Notes: a model not told the origin generated them from the letters alone. Shown: positions 54,335 to 63,995, counted from the first letter of the stretch. The stretch: DNA of 64,000 bases from Gordonia oryzae (GCF_003797185.1 NZ_RKMH01000001.1:62001-126000), one strand, 5' to 3'. Program-made: numbers and translations.

Positions 54335-55284
54335 GCGGGTCGACGAGGGTGGGGTCAGCGCTGGACCGCTTGACCGCGCATGCCGCCGACCTCAGCTATC
54401 GGGCCGGGTGGGCCGGCGTCCGCCATGCCCCGGACGGTCCGGCGCGCGCCGCCTTCGACCGGGCCGGTGCAATCGCCGGCCGACGTCGTGGCGGACCGGA
54501 GCAGTTGCGCCGCAACCTCGCACGTGTCCTTGGCACCAGCGGCACCCAGGTCCCCGACGATCTCGTCGTCGATGCCATGCGCTCCTATGCGCGGTACTGG
54601 TACGAGGCCTTCCGTCTGCCCGCGCAGGATCTGGCAGCCACCGCCGAGACCGTCGTCGTCCCACCATCGGATCAGGCGCGACTCGATGCAGTCCTCGACC
54701 GCGGCAAGGGTGTGGTGCTGGCGCTGCCGCACTCGGGCAACTGGGATATGGCAGGCGTTTGGCTGGTGCAGAATCGCGGGAGTTTTGCCACCGTCGCCGA
54801 ACGACTCAAACCGGAATCGCTGTTTCGTCGGTTCGTCGACTACCGGGAGTCGTTGGGATTCGAGATATTTGCGCTCTCCGGCGGAGAGCAACCACCGTTC
54901 GGTCTGCTGGCCGAGCGCCTGCGCGCCGGCGGAATCGTGTGCCTGCTCGGCGAACGCGACATCGCGCGCCATGGCGTCGGGGTCACCTTCTTCGGCGAAC
55001 GCACCCGCATGCCCGCCGGCTCGGCGCGCCTGGCCATCGAGACCGGAGCCGGTCTGTTGCCGGTGCACCATTGGTTCACCGATGCGCCCGGCTCGCAGAT
55101 TTCCGTCAGCACCGAAATCGATGTATCCGTCGGAGTCGAGGCAGCGACCCAGGCGCTCGCCGACGCCTTTGCCGAGAACATCGCCGCACACCCCGCCGAC
55201 TGGCACATGCTGCAGCCCTTGTGGGAGGCCGATTGGTCGGCGCGCCAGCGTGATCGGGTACATGGGGCCGGGGAGAACACATGA
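54331..55284 (+). CDS. Phosphatidylinositol mannoside acyltransferase (PatA-like)
   Basis: A 317-residue membrane-associated acyltransferase of the lipid-A-acyltransferase family (Rv2611c equivalent), from the GTG at 54331. The HxxxxD active site is VLALPHSGNWDMAGVWLVQN at about residue 131. GGIVCLLGERDIARHGVGVT and ARLAIETGAGLLPVHHWF follow. It transfers palmitoyl from acyl-CoA to the mannose of PIM1/PIM2. Coupled to pgsA upstream and pimA downstream by 4-base overlaps. The Patatin/PNPLA-type GxSxG is not expected in this family. Confidence 0.93.
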   Translation: MSGSTRVGSALDRLTAHAADLSYRAGWAGVRHAPDGPARAAFDRAGAIAGRRRGGPEQLRRNLARVLGTSGTQVPDDLVVDAMRSYARYWYEAFRLPAQDLAATAETVVVPPSDQARLDAVLDRGKGVVLALPHSGNWDMAGVWLVQNRGSFATVAERLKPESLFRRFVDYRESLGFEIFALSGGEQPPFGLLAERLRAGGIVCLLGERDIARHGVGVTFFGERTRMPAGSARLAIETGAGLLPVHHWFTDAPGSQISVSTEIDVSVGVEAATQALADAFAENIAAHPADWHMLQPLWEADWSARQRDRVHGAGENT

Positions 55285-56405
55285 GGATCGGCATGGTGTG
55301 CCCGTACTCGTTCTCCGTGCCCGGCGGAGTGCAGGCGCACGTCGCCGAACTCGCTGCGGTGTTCATCGACCGCGGCCACCATGTCAGCGTGATCGCTCCC
55401 GCCGACGGTGACACCGACCTTCCCGACTACGTCGTCTCCGGTGGCCCGGCACTCGCCATTCCCTACAACGGTTCGGTATCGCGGTTGAACTTCAGTCCCA
55501 ACGGATATCGACGACTGCGTCGCTGGATCGCCGACAACCACTTTGACGTGTTGCACGTCCACGAACCCAATGCGCCGAGCCTGTCGATGATGGCACTGAT
55601 GGTGGCGTCCGGTCCGATCGTCACGACATTCCACACGTCGACGTCGAAGTCCTTGTGGCTCAGTACTTTCCAAGGAATACTACGGCCCTATCACGAGCGT
55701 ATCTCGGGTAAGATCGCGGTGAGTGAACTGGCGCGACGATGGCAGATGGAGTCGCTGGGTTCGGACGCGGTGGAGATCCCCAACGGCATCAACGTCGGAT
55801 CGTTCGCCGACGCCGAGCCCCTCGACGGCTATCCGTGGCCGGGGCGGACGGTGCTGTTCCTCGGTCGCTACGACGAGCCCCGCAAGGGCATTGACATCCT
55901 CATGCGCGCACTGCCCGCGGTGGTCGAGCGATTCGGTGACCTGCGGGTCCTCGTGGTCGGCGGTGGCAATCAGAAGGCGCTGCGGCGCCGCGCCGGAGAT
56001 CTCGCCGACCACCTGGTGTTCCTCGGCCAGGTAGACGACGCCACCAAGGCCCGCGCGCTGACGTCGGCCGAGGTCTACTGTGCGCCGAACCTCGGCGGCG
56101 AGAGCTTCGGCATCGTGCTCGTCGAGGCCATGGCCGCCGGCGCCGCGGTGATCGCCAGCAAACTCGACGCATTCCGGCGGGTACTCGACGATGGCCGGGC
56201 GGGCCGATTGTTCGCGGTCGGCGCCGCCGACGAACTGGCGTCGGGCCTCATCGAGCTACTTGCCGACGATCGGTCCCGCGCCGATCTGGTGCGGGCCGCA
56301 CATGCCCGCGCGGCCCGCTACGACTGGTCACGGGTCTCCGATCAGATCATGCGCGTGTACGAGACCGTCACCGTCGGTGCCGGTCCGGTCGTGGTGTCGG
56401 ACTGA
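55281..56405 (+). CDS. pimA: Phosphatidylinositol alpha-mannosyltransferase PimA
   Basis: A 374-residue GT4 (GT-B) enzyme from the ATG at 55281. MRIGMVCPYSFSVPGGVQAH is the family N-terminus, with the glycine-rich GGVQ loop. The GDP-mannose site includes VLFLGRYDEPRKGIDILMRA and the conserved EX7E motif GESFGIVLVEAMAAGAAVIA. It transfers the first mannose from GDP-mannose to phosphatidylinositol on the cytoplasmic face. It equals Rv2610c. Confidence 0.97.
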   Translation: MRIGMVCPYSFSVPGGVQAHVAELAAVFIDRGHHVSVIAPADGDTDLPDYVVSGGPALAIPYNGSVSRLNFSPNGYRRLRRWIADNHFDVLHVHEPNAPSLSMMALMVASGPIVTTFHTSTSKSLWLSTFQGILRPYHERISGKIAVSELARRWQMESLGSDAVEIPNGINVGSFADAEPLDGYPWPGRTVLFLGRYDEPRKGIDILMRALPAVVERFGDLRVLVVGGGNQKALRRRAGDLADHLVFLGQVDDATKARALTSAEVYCAPNLGGESFGIVLVEAMAAGAAVIASKLDAFRRVLDDGRAGRLFAVGAADELASGLIELLADDRSRADLVRAAHARAARYDWSRVSDQIMRVYETVTVGAGPVVVSD

Positions 56406-56438
56406 GGTCATGGTGCGCGAGTCGAGGGGACGGTGCGG

Positions 56439-56972
56439 ATGCAGGCGTTGATGACCGTGGTGGTCGTGATCACTGTGGCGATCCTGGTGATCATCGGTGC
56501 CTGGGCCTACAGTCGCGCGAATCGGCTCGACCGGCTCAACGTCCGCGTCGACCTCGCGTGGCAGGCGCTGGAGGCGGCCCTGGAGCGGCGAACCGTGGTG
56601 GTGCGGTTGCTCACCGCGTGGATGGAGGACTCCGGTGTTCCGGAGACAATCACCGCCGCACGGCATCTCGCCGCCTGTGCCGACGCCGCCGAATATGCTC
56701 CGCGAGCCTCGCGTGAGGATGCCGAGAACGCGTTGTCCACGGCGCTGAACCGGGTAGACCCGTCGGTCCGCCCGCCCGGACTGATCGCCGAACTGGCCGA
56801 CGCCGAGACCCGGGTGATGATGGCCCGCCGCTTCTACAACGACGCCGTACGCGACACTCGCAATCTGGCCGACCGGTTCCTGGTGCGGCGTCTACGACTC
56901 GGTGGACGTGCGCAGCGTCCCGAGTACTTCGAGATCGTCGAGCGGGTAACCACTTCCGGCACCGCCGACTGA
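56439..56972 (+). CDS. LemA-like membrane-anchored protein
   Basis: A 177-residue protein from the ATG at 56439, with GAGGGGA eight bases before; GTG 56433 is an alternative. One membrane segment (VVVVITVAILVIIGAWAYSR) at residues about 8-27 is followed by a four-helix region: RLNVRVDLAWQALEAALERR and AETRVMMARRFYNDAVRDTR, the two most conserved LemA stretches. It follows pimA. In M. tuberculosis a different gene (Rv2609c, Nudix) has this place. Function is unknown. Confidence 0.8.
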   Translation: MQALMTVVVVITVAILVIIGAWAYSRANRLDRLNVRVDLAWQALEAALERRTVVVRLLTAWMEDSGVPETITAARHLAACADAAEYAPRASREDAENALSTALNRVDPSVRPPGLIAELADAETRVMMARRFYNDAVRDTRNLADRFLVRRLRLGGRAQRPEYFEIVERVTTSGTAD

Positions 56973-57104
56973 TCAGCGTCGGCCAAACCGAGGTGTGTGG
57001 CGAGTACGCCGGACACCTCACCTATCCTGGTGGGACGCGCTGCGCAGCCCTGACGGGTAGCGCCTTCGCCGAGCCTGCAAGAACCGCGAATCAGGAGACC
57101 TCCA

Positions 57105-58064
57105 GTGAGCCAACCCCAGTCCGGGACCACCCCCGGGTCTGATGCGACGTCCGCGATCAACGGACACCACGGCAGCCCCGAGTCCGGTCAGGGCACCGCA
57201 CGGGTGAAGCGTGGCATGGCCGAGATGCTCAAGGGCGGTGTGATCATGGACGTGGTCACCCCCGATCAGGCCAAGATCGCCGAGGATGCCGGTGCGGTCG
57301 CGGTGATGGCGCTCGAGCGTGTGCCCGCCGACATCCGTGCCCAAGGTGGCGTCTCACGGATGAGTGATCCGGACATGATCGATGGCATCACCGCCGCGGT
57401 GTCGATCCCGGTGATGGCCAAGGCCCGCATCGGTCATTTCGTCGAGGCCCAGATCCTGCAGAGTCTCGGTGTCGACTACGTCGACGAGTCCGAGGTGCTG
57501 ACCCCGGCCGACTACGCCAACCACATCGACAAGTGGGCGTTCACGGTCCCGTTCGTCTGCGGTGCCACCAATCTCGGTGAGGCGCTGCGTCGTATCACCG
57601 AGGGAGCGGCGATGATCCGGTCCAAGGGTGAAGCCGGTACCGGTGACGTATCGAACGCGACGACGCACATGCGCAAGATCCGCGACGAGATCCGCAGGCT
57701 CACCTCGCTGCCGACCGACGAGCTGTATGTGGCCGCCAAGGAGCTGCAAGCGCCCTACGAGCTGGTTGCCGAGGTCGCGCGGGCGGGTAAGCTGCCCGTC
57801 ACCTTGTTCACCGCCGGCGGCATCGCGACCCCGGCCGATGCCGCGATGATGATGCAACTCGGCGCCGAGGGGGTGTTCGTCGGATCCGGCATCTTCAAGT
57901 CCGGCAACCCGGCGCAGCGTGCGGCCGCGATCGTGGCTGCGACGACCTTCCACGATGACCCCGACGTGGTGGCAAAGGTCTCGCGAGGACTCGGTGAAGC
58001 GATGGTCGGGATCAACGTCGACGACATCCCCGCGCCGCACCGCCTCGCCGAACGAGGTTGGTGA
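57105..58064 (+). CDS. pdxS: Pyridoxal 5'-phosphate synthase lyase subunit PdxS
   Basis: A 319-residue protein; the GTG at 57105 has AGGAG seven bases before. The first ~28 residues are polar and not conserved. Then follow [20 protein letters not shown] with the catalytic Asp, [20 protein letters not shown] with the Lys, and [20 protein letters not shown] with the second Lys. It makes PLP from ribose 5-phosphate, glyceraldehyde 3-phosphate and ammonia from PdxT, encoded 3.6 kb downstream. In M. tuberculosis pdxS is followed directly by tesB2 and pdxT; here three genes are inserted between. Confidence 0.97.
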   Translation: MSQPQSGTTPGSDATSAINGHHGSPESGQGTARVKRGMAEMLKGGVIMDVVTPDQAKIAEDAGAVAVMALERVPADIRAQGGVSRMSDPDMIDGITAAVSIPVMAKARIGHFVEAQILQSLGVDYVDESEVLTPADYANHIDKWAFTVPFVCGATNLGEALRRITEGAAMIRSKGEAGTGDVSNATTHMRKIRDEIRRLTSLPTDELYVAAKELQAPYELVAEVARAGKLPVTLFTAGGIATPADAAMMMQLGAEGVFVGSGIFKSGNPAQRAAAIVAATTFHDDPDVVAKVSRGLGEAMVGINVDDIPAPHRLAERGW

Positions 58065-58159
58065 CTCGTCCTGACCGTGAGTATCCGTCAACCGAATGGC
58101 CGTTTCCCGGTGTGGTCCGACGCCGTCCGGCGAGGTCTCGCCGGTAGGATCTGCTGACC

Positions 58160-59254
58160 ATGGATTCGGTGAGCATCGTCCGCGACGAGGCGACCTCGGG
58201 CACCCACTTCGTGGAGGATCTGCGTCTGGAATGGGCGGTGCGATGCAGCGTCGGCCGGGTGCGCGAGACCAACGAGGACGCCGCACTGGCCATGCCGGGT
58301 ACGTATCTGCTCGCCGACGGCATGGGCGGTCACGACAGCGGGGAACTCGCCAGTGAGGCAGCGCTGCTTACTCTCTCGGCTGCCACGAGTGCCGGCGAGC
58401 TGATCGAGACGCAGAAGGCACTCATCGACCTCCTCGACGAGGCACAGGCCCGGATCTCCGACATCGAGACCTCCTCGGAGCGCCGCGCGGGAACCACGAC
58501 GACCGGTGCGGTGCTGGTCACCGTGGAGGGCGAGCCGCACTGGCTGATCCTCAACATCGGCGACTCGCGCACCTACCGGTTCCAGCGCGGCACTCTGCAG
58601 CAGCTCACCCGGGATCACTCACAGGTCCAGGACTTCATCGACGCCGGGTTCCTCACACCCGAGGACGCTCGGACCGATCCGCGCCGTAACGTGATCACCC
58701 GAGCGCTCGGCGCGGGCATGATCGAGCCCGTCGCCGACTACTTCAGCACCGTCGCGTTGCCGGGCGACATCCTGCTCTTGTGCTCGGACGGTTTGACCGG
58801 GGAACTTCCTGACGACGAGATCGCCCGCATCCTCGGTGACGCCGACGGCGTCGTCGACGCCGCGGACGAACTCGTCGACGCCGCACTGGAACTGGGCGCT
58901 CATGACAACGTGACCGTCATCGTCGTCGAGGTCCACGAATCGGTCCCGACGATCCGGATCCCGGCCGTCAACGGCGACGCGGACAGCGCTGTGGCGGACG
59001 GCGCTGAGGTGGACGGCGCTGTCGCGGACGATGCTGGGGTCGATGGCGCCGCCGTCGCGGGGGCGGCTGTCGAAGAAACCGGAACCCACGACGCAGGGGT
59101 CGACGACGCAGGAGCCCACGGTGCCGAAGACGCAGGAGCCCACGGTGCCGAACACGCAGGAGCCCACGGGGCCGAAGACGCGGAGGCCTCGGAAACCAGG
59201 GCCGACGGGACCGCAACCGACGGGGGCAACGCGGAGCCCACACCGGAGAAGTGA
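58160..59254 (+). CDS. PP2C-type protein phosphatase with repeat tail
   Basis: A 364-residue protein from the ATG at 58160. The PPM fold covers about residues 20-250: VGRVRETNEDAALAMPGTYL (motif 1), LLADGMGGHDSGELASEAAL (motif 2), ILNIGDSRTYRFQRG, DILLLCSDGLTGELPDDEIA and AHDNVTVIVVEV, giving all metal Asp residues. It should remove phosphate from Ser/Thr proteins. The ~100-residue tail is an Ala/Gly/Asp repeat region without membrane segment, unlike PstP. It is 13 bases from the FHA gene, so both are co-transcribed. Confidence 0.93.
   Translation: MDSVSIVRDEATSGTHFVEDLRLEWAVRCSVGRVRETNEDAALAMPGTYLLADGMGGHDSGELASEAALLTLSAATSAGELIETQKALIDLLDEAQARISDIETSSERRAGTTTTGAVLVTVEGEPHWLILNIGDSRTYRFQRGTLQQLTRDHSQVQDFIDAGFLTPEDARTDPRRNVITRALGAGMIEPVADYFSTVALPGDILLLCSDGLTGELPDDEIARILGDADGVVDAADELVDAALELGAHDNVTVIVVEVHESVPTIRIPAVNGDADSAVADGAEVDGAVADDAGVDGAAVAGAAVEETGTHDAGVDDAGAHGAEDAGAHGAEHAGAHGAEDAEASETRADGTATDGGNAEPTPEK
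59105..59176. repeat. 24-bp tandem repeat, three copies
   Basis: Units 59105-59128, 59129-59152 and 59153-59176 begin (G/C)ACGCAGGAGCCCACGG. They encode AGAHGAED-type octapeptides in the phosphatase tail. Confidence 0.8.
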
Positions 59255-59267
59255 TCGGGTCAGATGA

Positions 59268-60032
59268 ATGATTCCTGAACCGGACCATCCGGCGTCGGAG
59301 CATTCGGGGAGTGCTCCAGTGCCCGCGGGGATGACCTACGTCGAATACTGCGGTGAGCGCTATCCGTTGATGGGCGACCGACGGTTCACCGTCGGGCGCG
59401 AAGCCGACCTCTCGGTTGACGACAACCCCTATTTGCATCGCCGATTTCTGGTGCTGCACAACGAAAACGGACTTTGGTGGCTCACCAACCTGGGCACCCA
59501 CCTCTCGGCGAGCGTGTCGGCCGGCGACGTCGGGTTCTCGGCGACCCTCGGCCCGGGCGCGCGTATGCCGCTCGTCTTTGGCGAGACCACGATCGTGTTC
59601 ACCGCGGGCCCGACCACCTACGAACTCAGCGTCTACGCGACGGCCCCACAGGTGCGCCCGGTGACCGAGCAGTCCTTCGCCGGGGGGCGGACCACGCAGG
59701 GCGTCCCGATGCTCACCGCGAGCCAGAAACTGCTCATCGTCGTGCTCGCGGAAGAGATCCTGCGCCGAGAGGGCACCGGGGCCAGCGCGATCCCGTCCTC
59801 GGCGAAGGCGGCCGCCCGGCTGGGGTGGCCGCTGACGAAGTTCAACCGAAAGCTCGACAACGTCTGCGACAAGCTCGATCAGCTCGGGGTCAGCGGGATG
59901 CGCGCCGGGGGTGGCAAGCTCGCCAGCAACCGCCGTGCCCGCCTGGTCGAGTATGCGGTCGCCTCCCGCATTGTCACCCGCGACGATCTCCCGCTGATCG
60001 ACGCCGAAGCCGCGCGCAACGCCGCGAGCTGA
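59268..60032 (+). CDS. FHA-domain protein with C-terminal helix-turn-helix
   Basis: A 254-residue protein from the ATG at 59268. The FHA fold is at about residues 25-125: RRFTVGREADLSVDDNPYLH retains the GR and His, LWWLTNLGTHLSASV keeps the Asn, but the Ser of the SxxH motif is Pro here. The rest is a winged-helix-like region: MLTASQKLLIVVLAEEILRR, AKAAARLGWPLTKFNRKLDN and NRRARLVEYAVASRIVTRDD. This combination occurs in actinobacterial FHA proteins that link Ser/Thr phosphorylation to DNA or protein binding. It follows the PP2C gene. Confidence 0.85.
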   Translation: MIPEPDHPASEHSGSAPVPAGMTYVEYCGERYPLMGDRRFTVGREADLSVDDNPYLHRRFLVLHNENGLWWLTNLGTHLSASVSAGDVGFSATLGPGARMPLVFGETTIVFTAGPTTYELSVYATAPQVRPVTEQSFAGGRTTQGVPMLTASQKLLIVVLAEEILRREGTGASAIPSSAKAAARLGWPLTKFNRKLDNVCDKLDQLGVSGMRAGGGKLASNRRARLVEYAVASRIVTRDDLPLIDAEAARNAAS

Positions 60033-60056
60033 TGGCTGGGCCCGTTCCCCCTTTCT

Positions 60057-60170
60057 GGGGAGCGACGCATGGGTAGTCGTGTCGACAACTCCCCATCGGC
60101 CCGAAGTCACCCCTTCTGACCTGCTCTTATCTTATGGGTAGTTCTACCCATGGGCAGGGGAGTTCTCCCC
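60057..60170. promoter_or_regulatory. Operator array upstream of the LuxR-type gene
   Basis: Seven copies of GGG(G/T)AG or its complement occur within 114 bases: 60057, 60071, 60089 (inverted), 60136, 60144 (inverted), 60157 and 60165 (inverted). Four form two palindromes, GGGTAG-TT-CTACCC (60136-60149) and GGGGAG-TT-CTCCCC (60157-60170), whose centres are 21 bases apart, i.e. two helical turns. This strongly suggests cooperative binding of a dimeric regulator, possibly the LuxR protein encoded downstream. Confidence 0.7.
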
Positions 60171-60254
60171 ATCGACCTCTCGTCGGATCGCTCATAACGT
60201 CTTCTGCATCGGGGCAACGGAGCCCAACGCATCACGCGAACTCAGGAGGACACC

Positions 60255-60695
60255 ATGACCGCAGTCGTTTCCCACATCCCCGCCAATCAGCTCGCCCAGG
60301 CCGCTCGTCGCCGGGCCGAGGCCGACCGCCGGCGCACCGAGGCACTCGCGCGGCTCGCCGCCCGCCGGATGCCGTTGCCCGGTCAGCAACCGAAGCCGGC
60401 CAACCCGCTCATGCGACTGGTGCCCGAGGCGCCGCAGCCGGTTGAGGAGGCCACGGCTCCCGACCTGTCGCGGCCGAACCTGACCAACCGGGAGATCGAG
60501 GTGCTGCGCACCTGGCTGATGGTGGACTCGAAACCCGCTGTGGCCCAGGAGCTCTTCATCTCTCTCGGCACGGTCAACACCCACCTGACCCGTATCCGCG
60601 CCAAGTACGCCGAGATCGGCCGCACCGCGCCGACCAAGGCTGCCCTCGTTGCGCGCGCTGTGCAGGACGGTCTGGTTCGTCTCGACGAGCTGTGA
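60255..60695 (+). CDS. LuxR-type helix-turn-helix regulator
   Basis: A 146-residue protein; CAGGAGG lies six bases before the ATG at 60255. The first ~75 residues are helical and Arg/Ala-rich with a Pro-rich linker; no receiver domain is visible. The GerE-type HTH runs NLTNREIEVLRTWLMVDSKP, VAQELFISLGTVNTHLTRIR and AKYAEIGRTAPTKAALVARA. Conserved residues T, E and the recognition helix SLGTVNTHL are all kept. An operator array lies directly upstream, so autoregulation is likely. Confidence 0.88.
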   Translation: MTAVVSHIPANQLAQAARRRAEADRRRTEALARLAARRMPLPGQQPKPANPLMRLVPEAPQPVEEATAPDLSRPNLTNREIEVLRTWLMVDSKPAVAQELFISLGTVNTHLTRIRAKYAEIGRTAPTKAALVARAVQDGLVRLDEL

Positions 60696-60788
60696 CATAT
60701 TTTGCTTGCAGCGCCTGGGGGAACCACGCCGCGTCTTCGGCACAGGCCCTTTCGAGTGACAACCGAACCCATACGGGATACTGGTCCG

Positions 60789-61643
60789 GTGGCAGAGATC
60801 GAGGACGTCCTCAGGGTCGAGCGTATCGAGACCGACATCTATCGAGGCGGGGCCTTCGAGAGTCAGCTCCAACGCACCTTCGGTGGACAGGTCGCCGGCC
60901 AGTCGCTGGTGTCGGCGACACGGACCGTTTCCGACGAGTTCTCGGTGCATTCGTTGCACGGATACTTCCTGCGGCCCGGCAACCCCGATATACCAGCGGT
61001 CTTCCTCGTCGACCGCATCCGTGACGGCCGATCCTTCGTCACTCGTCGGGTGACCGGAATCCAGAACGGCGAGGCCATCTTCACGATGTCGGCGTCGTTC
61101 CACGTCACCACCGACGAGGGCATCGAACACCAGGACCCGATTCCGCCCGCACCGGCCCCCGAGGATCTGCCCGACCGGCAGGCCGAGGCCGGTGACGACG
61201 AGAAGGCGGTGTTCAAGGAGTGGGACAACTTCGACATCCGGATCGTCCCGGCCGACAAACTGGTCACTTCACCGTTCTTGGTCGCCCAGCAACGGGTGTG
61301 GTTTCGCTACCGCAAACCGCTGCCGGATGATCAGACGATCCACGTGTGCACGCTGGCCTACATGAGTGACATGACCCTCTTGGGGTCGTCGAAGGTGCCC
61401 CATCCCGGCGTCGAGCCCCAGTCGGCGTCCCTCGACCACGCGATGTGGTTCATGCGGAGCTTCCGCGCCGACGAATGGTTGCTCTACGACCAGACCTCGC
61501 CGTCGGCCGGTGCCGGGCGAGCTCTGACGCAAGGTCGGATCTTCGACCGGGCCGGACGGATGGTCGCCGCGGTGACCCAGGAGGGCCTGAGCCGGACCGG
61601 ACGCGTGATGCCCGCCGATCAGCATGCCCGGCAACAGCGGTGA
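60789..61643 (+). CDS. tesB: Acyl-CoA thioesterase II (TesB)
   Basis: A 284-residue double-hotdog thioesterase from the GTG at 60789. [19 protein letters not shown] is the family signature, followed by [20 protein letters not shown], and the second domain [20 protein letters not shown]. Catalytic Asp/Thr/Gln positions lie in SLDHAMWF and [20 protein letters not shown]. It hydrolyses acyl-CoA to free acids. It overlaps pdxT by 4 bases as in Rv2605c-Rv2604c. Confidence 0.94.
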   Translation: MAEIEDVLRVERIETDIYRGGAFESQLQRTFGGQVAGQSLVSATRTVSDEFSVHSLHGYFLRPGNPDIPAVFLVDRIRDGRSFVTRRVTGIQNGEAIFTMSASFHVTTDEGIEHQDPIPPAPAPEDLPDRQAEAGDDEKAVFKEWDNFDIRIVPADKLVTSPFLVAQQRVWFRYRKPLPDDQTIHVCTLAYMSDMTLLGSSKVPHPGVEPQSASLDHAMWFMRSFRADEWLLYDQTSPSAGAGRALTQGRIFDRAGRMVAAVTQEGLSRTGRVMPADQHARQQR

Positions 61644-62251
61644 GTGGCACCCGACCTCGGATCGGGGTGCTGGCGCTGCAGGGTGACGTCCGCGAGCATC
61701 TCGCCGCCCTGACTGGTGCCGGTGCGCAGGCGTCCACGGTCCGCCGCGCGACCGAGCTCGACCTCGTCGACGGGCTGGTGATCCCCGGTGGTGAATCGAC
61801 CACGATGAGCAAACTCCTGGGGATCTTCGAGTTGTTCGAACCGCTGCGTGAGCGGCTCGCCGAGGGCATGCCAGCCTACGGTTCGTGCGCCGGGATGATC
61901 CTGCTCGCCTCCCACATCCTCGACACGCGCCCCGACGCCCGGCACCTCGACGCCCTCGATATCACGGTGCGCCGCAATGCTTTCGGGCGTCAGGTAGACT
62001 CCTTCGAGACCGATCTCGATGTCGAGCACATTACCGACGACGGGCCGTCGATGCGCGCGGTGTTCATCCGCGCGCCCTGGGTGGAGGAGGTCGGGGCCGA
62101 CGTGGAAGTGCTCGCCCGGGTGCCCGGTGGTCCGGCCGCCGAGCGGATCGTCGCGGTGCGGCAGGGCAACGTGCTGGCCACCTCGTTCCACCCCGAGGTG
62201 ACCGGTGACCGGCGGGTGCATGCGCACTTCGTCGACATGGTGCGCCGTTGA
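61640..62251 (+). CDS. pdxT: PLP synthase glutaminase subunit PdxT
   Basis: A 203-residue class I glutamine amidotransferase from the GTG at 61640. Motifs: [38 protein letters not shown], the nucleophile region [15 protein letters not shown] with its Cys, and the catalytic SFHPEVTGD with His and Glu. It supplies ammonia to PdxS. The GTG overlaps the tesB stop. Confidence 0.97.
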   Translation: MSGTRPRIGVLALQGDVREHLAALTGAGAQASTVRRATELDLVDGLVIPGGESTTMSKLLGIFELFEPLRERLAEGMPAYGSCAGMILLASHILDTRPDARHLDALDITVRRNAFGRQVDSFETDLDVEHITDDGPSMRAVFIRAPWVEEVGADVEVLARVPGGPAAERIVAVRQGNVLATSFHPEVTGDRRVHAHFVDMVRR

Positions 62252-62378
62252 CGCCGGTGGCGCGTCGGTAGAATCGATCTCCGACGTGTTCGACAGTTAG
62301 TGACGTGTTCCACAGAAGTCTTGCCCGGATCACCCCTTCGGGGGCTCCTCCGGTGCACGGGAAGGATCGGGAGAGCGT

Positions 62379-63131
62379 ATGAGCGGCCATTCCAAATGGG
62401 CGACCACCAAGCACAAGAAGGCCGTCATCGATGCCAAGCGTGGCAAGATGTTTGCCAAGCTGATCAAGAACATCGAGGTCGCCGCGCGCACCGGTGGCGG
62501 TGACCCCGCGGGTAACCCGACGCTCTACGACGCGATCCAGAAGGCCAAGAAGTCGTCGGTGCCCAACGACAACATCGAGCGGGCCCGCAAGCGCGGCGGC
62601 GGCGAAGAGGCCGGCGGCGCCGACTGGCAGACCATCACCTACGAGGGCTACGGCCCCAACGGTGTTGCGATCCTCATCGAATGCCTCACCGACAATCGCA
62701 ATCGCGCCGCCGGCGAGGTGCGGACCGCGATGACCCGCAACGGCGGCAACATGGCTGATCCCGGCTCGGTGGCCTACCTGTTCACCCGCAAGGGTGTGGT
62801 GACGCTGGAGAAGAACGGTCAGAGCGAGGACGACATCCTGATGGCCGTCCTCGACGCCGGCGCCGAAGAGGTCAACGACCTCGGCGAGACGTTCGAGGTG
62901 GTCAGCGAGCCGACCGATCTCGTCGCGGTGCGTACCGCCCTACAGCAGGCCGGCATTGATTACGAATCGGCCGAGGCCGACTTCCGCGCGTCGGTGGAGG
63001 TTCCCGTCGACGCTGACGGGGCGCGCAAGGTATTCAAACTGATCGACGCTCTCGAGGATTCCGACGACGTCCAGAACGTGTACAGCAATGTCGACGTCAG
63101 CGACGAGGTGCTCGCCGAACTCGACAACTGA
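62379..63131 (+). CDS. yebC: YebC/PmpR family transcription/translation factor
   Basis: A 250-residue protein from the ATG at 62379, with GGGAGAG upstream. [20 protein letters not shown] is the universal family start, followed by [40 protein letters not shown] and [20 protein letters not shown]. YebC proteins bind DNA or the ribosome, with recent work pointing to relief of proline stalling. ruvC normally follows in mycolata but is replaced here by IS remnants. Confidence 0.96.
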   Translation: MSGHSKWATTKHKKAVIDAKRGKMFAKLIKNIEVAARTGGGDPAGNPTLYDAIQKAKKSSVPNDNIERARKRGGGEEAGGADWQTITYEGYGPNGVAILIECLTDNRNRAAGEVRTAMTRNGGNMADPGSVAYLFTRKGVVTLEKNGQSEDDILMAVLDAGAEEVNDLGETFEVVSEPTDLVAVRTALQQAGIDYESAEADFRASVEVPVDADGARKVFKLIDALEDSDDVQNVYSNVDVSDEVLAELDN

Positions 63132-63329
63132 GTACCCGACAGCGCACCCCGCGTCGGTTCAGCCGTCAACCGCGCGGTCCCCAACGGTGCGGCGCCGGGT
63201 GGTCCGCATGGTCGTAGCAGACCTCGCCGTCAGCAGCCGGGTGCTTCTGTCGAGCGATCGTCGGTTCCGGCAACAGCACCTGCATGACCGCATCCCGTGA
63301 ATTGTCCCGGTTCGGGCGGGGACCGTTGG

Positions 63330-63995
63330 TTGGGCCACCTCCGATTCGGTGGTGGCCCGCTCACGGTGGCGTGTCTCGACTTCGACGGCTGAGCAGCCCA
63401 GCGACGAGCGCGGGCGGTCGGTGTTGAACCAGAGCGCCCGATCGTCGATTCCATCAGCGCGTTGTCGGGGGCTCTCGCCCCCCGGGATTCGGTGGGTCCG
63501 GTGTTGTCGGCCTCCTGCACAGTCGTGGTCGACGCCAAGGACCGATATTGCCCCCGGCGTCGCCGTAATGCACCAAACCTGTTGTAGCGAAGTCGAATAC
63601 AGACCTTCCGCGAAAGGCGGCGCTTGCTTGATGGCACCGGTCACCGGCGGCGTGCGTGTGCCGGTCATGACGCGCCATCCGAGGATCCACCTGGGAACCA
63701 CTCGACGAGAACGACACGTAGTCGAAGACGGCCCATGTCCACACATAGATGAAGTCCGCACCCATCACTGATCCGGTCGATCTCGCGTATCCCATTTCCG
63801 GCCAACATGATCCGGGAAACCGCATCGTGCGAGCGTAGGTAGGCGGACTCCGGCGACCTGGATCCGGTACTCGGTGAGTACCCGGCTGATCGGAATAACA
63901 GGCGGCGTTCTCACGTGGCGAACGTCGTGTCGAGGTAGATGAACACGCGTTGCAGGCGGAGTGTGATCGTGAGTTCCGTTGTGAAAGATGGCCAT
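63330..63995 (-). pseudogene. Frameshifted IS3-family transposase (OrfB) remnant
   Basis: Read on the minus strand, pieces in different frames match IS3-family OrfB: PVIPISRVLTEYRIQVAG near 63900, ADFIYVWTWAVFDYVSF near 63745 (first catalytic Asp), FATTGLVHYGDAGGNI near 63570 (second Asp, usually HSDAG), PDNALMESTIGR near 63455 (Glu, usually DNALAES) and RALWFNTDRPRSSLGC near 63400. Several frameshifts separate them, so it is inactive. The other end lies beyond the window; I did not find terminal inverted repeats on this side. Confidence 0.75.

Noticed and set aside
57061..57104. PLP or other riboswitch before pdxS
   Set aside because: The leader is short and shows no conserved aptamer-like structure.
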